22,279 nucleotides of DNA from JBHELQ01 sp046262995 (GTDB taxonomy: Bacteria; Actinomycetota; Thermoleophilia; Solirubrobacterales; Thermoleophilaceae). The notes beneath the pieces are model-generated. The model did no database searches, was not told the origin of the DNA, and saw only the letters and a list, made by a program, of their open reading frames with translations. Shown one piece after another: positions 21,119 to 22,279 of this stretch; the first letter of the stretch is position 1; each line of letters starts with the position of its first letter. The stretch is from the NCBI GenBank assembly GCA_046262995.1, contig JBHELQ010000075.1, positions 1 through 22,279 on the forward strand, in the 5' to 3' direction. Position numbers and translations under genes: made by a program.

Positions 21119-22279
21119 AGGCGGTCAGCTGCAGGAGCGCGAACCTCGAGCTGGTCGAGCTGCCTGCTCCCGCGCCGGCCAAGGGACAGGTGCTGATCGA
21201 CGTCCTTCGGTGCGGCATCTGCGGCTCCGATCTCCACGCCCGTCACCACTGCGACGAGCTGGCCGAGGTCCTGCGCGAGTCGGGCTACGACGAGTTCATG
21301 CGCTCCGACCAGGACGTCGTCCTCGGACACGAGTTCTCCGGCCGGATCGTCGAGCATGGCCCCGGGTGCCGGAAGACCTCGCCGACCGGAACTCCGGTGG
21401 CCGTTCTGCCGCTCCTGCGACGGGGCAAGGACGTCCACACGATCGGGCTGTCGACCGCCGCCCCTGGGGCGTATGCCGAGCAGCTAGTGGTCGAGGAGTC
21501 ACTGGCGATGCCCGTGCCAAACGGCCTGGCACCCGAGCTGGCCGCGCTCACCGAGCCGCTGGCGGTCGGCTGGCATGCCGTGCGCCGAGCCGAGGTCAAG
21601 AAGGGGACCGTCGCCGTGGTCGTCGGCTGCGGGCCGATCGGGTTGGCGGTGATCTGCCTGCTGAAGGCGAAGGGAGTGCGCACCGTGGTGGCGAGCGACT
21701 TCTCAGCCGGTCGGCGTGCGCTCGCCACGGCCTGCGGCGCGGATGCGGTCGTGGACCCCGAGCAAGAGTCGCCCTTCGCGGCGGGTGGCGACCACGGTCA
21801 CCTGGACACGCTGCCCGAGGCCCTGGACCTGGCGGTCGGGACGGTCGAGAAGCTCCGCCGGCTGCGGCTGCCCTGGTGGCAGATCTGGCGCGCCGCTGAG
21901 GCGCTCGGCGTCAAGCCGAAGAGCCCGGTGATCTTCGAATGCGTCGGCGTGCCCGGTGTGATCGACGGGATCATCGCGGGCGCGCCGCTGTTCTCGCGCG
22001 TGGTCGTGGTCGGCGTATGCATGGGGGCCGACCGGATCCGACCCTCCATGGCGATCAACAAGGAGATCGACCTGCGCTTCGTCGTCCGCTACACGCCACC
22101 GGAGTTCCGCGAGACCCTGCACATGCTCGCCGACGGCAAGCTGAACGCCGCTCCGATGATCACAGGAGAGGTCGGGCTTCCGGGCGTCGACCGTGCGTTC
22201 GCGGCGCTCGGCGATCCCGAAACGCACGCCAAGATCATGATCGACCCGAAGAGCAGCGCGGCCGAGCCGGCGGCCGTCA
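21115..22279 (+). CDS. Zinc-type (MDR) alcohol dehydrogenase, 3' partial
   Basis: The frame stays open to the window end (388 codons seen). The TTG at 21115 gives MKAVSCRSANLELVELPAPA, the normal MDR start; no ATG or GTG lies in frame before it back to a stop at 21052. Catalytic zinc ligands are Cys36 (CGICGSDLH), His72 with Glu73 (LGHEF), and Glu147 (LTEPLAVGWH). The nucleotide motif is GCGPIG (171-176). The four-cysteine structural zinc lobe is absent (LPLLRRGKDVHTIGL instead). An unusual segment of about 40 residues (about 205-245) follows Asp194. An NAD(P)-linked alcohol or polyol oxidation is likely; substrate unknown. Confidence 0.88.
   Translation, partial: MKAVSCRSANLELVELPAPAPAKGQVLIDVLRCGICGSDLHARHHCDELAEVLRESGYDEFMRSDQDVVLGHEFSGRIVEHGPGCRKTSPTGTPVAVLPLLRRGKDVHTIGLSTAAPGAYAEQLVVEESLAMPVPNGLAPELAALTEPLAVGWHAVRRAEVKKGTVAVVVGCGPIGLAVICLLKAKGVRTVVASDFSAGRRALATACGADAVVDPEQESPFAAGGDHGHLDTLPEALDLAVGTVEKLRRLRLPWWQIWRAAEALGVKPKSPVIFECVGVPGVIDGIIAGAPLFSRVVVVGVCMGADRIRPSMAINKEIDLRFVVRYTPPEFRETLHMLADGKLNAAPMITGEVGLPGVDRAFAALGDPETHAKIMIDPKSSAAEPAAV

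Overview
This window looks like chromosomal DNA from a high-GC actinobacterium. Third codon positions are mostly G or C, GTG and TTG starts are frequent, neighbouring genes often overlap by 1-4 bases, and the two tRNA genes do not encode CCA. The gene content (PucR-regulated alanine dehydrogenase, sulfatase-like envelope enzyme, LipB-LipA pair, HAMP-GAF-GGDEF protein) reminds me of Thermoleophilia/Solirubrobacterales. That placement is an inference and was not tested. I see no insertion sequence, prophage or CRISPR array, and no gene-free stretch longer than about 180 bases.

Layout. (1) 1-4231: a tightly packed + strand unit with a PucR-type regulator (5' end cut off), alanine dehydrogenase, an aminobutyraldehyde/betaine-aldehyde-type dehydrogenase and an SRPBCC protein; it fits amino acid/amine catabolism. 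(2) 4245-6798: a membrane-anchored sulfatase/phosphatase-superfamily enzyme coupled to a secreted EEP-fold hydrolase. (3) 6806-7450: a - strand membrane protein, divergent from lipB. (4) 7476-12090: lipB, lipA, a rhomboid protease, a 59-residue membrane protein, a D,D-carboxypeptidase and an epoxide hydrolase, all + strand. (5) 12098-13180: a membrane diguanylate cyclase, convergent. (6) 13343-13760: a frameshifted PD-(D/E)XK endonuclease gene beside tRNA-Ala(TGC). (7) 13965-15311: glutamate dehydrogenase. (8) 15487-17773: a second, larger diguanylate cyclase followed by a small acidic protein. (9) 17867-19879: a palindromic operator, an MFS exporter and a MerR regulator. (10) tRNA-Ala(CGC), then a nitronate monooxygenase divergent from a zinc-type alcohol dehydrogenase that runs off the 3' end.

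No obviously new multi-gene system stands out. The most interesting signal is regulatory. Many transcription-unit starts carry a TAnnnT hexamer only 7-9 bases before the start codon, which predicts leaderless mRNAs. Two of these predicted starts open tiny reading frames whose stop codons overlap the start of the next real gene. At lipB two divergent -10 hexamers share the same TA. Other notable structures are a perfect palindrome that encodes the stop codons of two convergent genes, a perfect palindrome ahead of the MFS-MerR pair, and a 7-base tandem repeat at the ald 3' end. All calls rest on reading the sequence by eye. No database search was possible.
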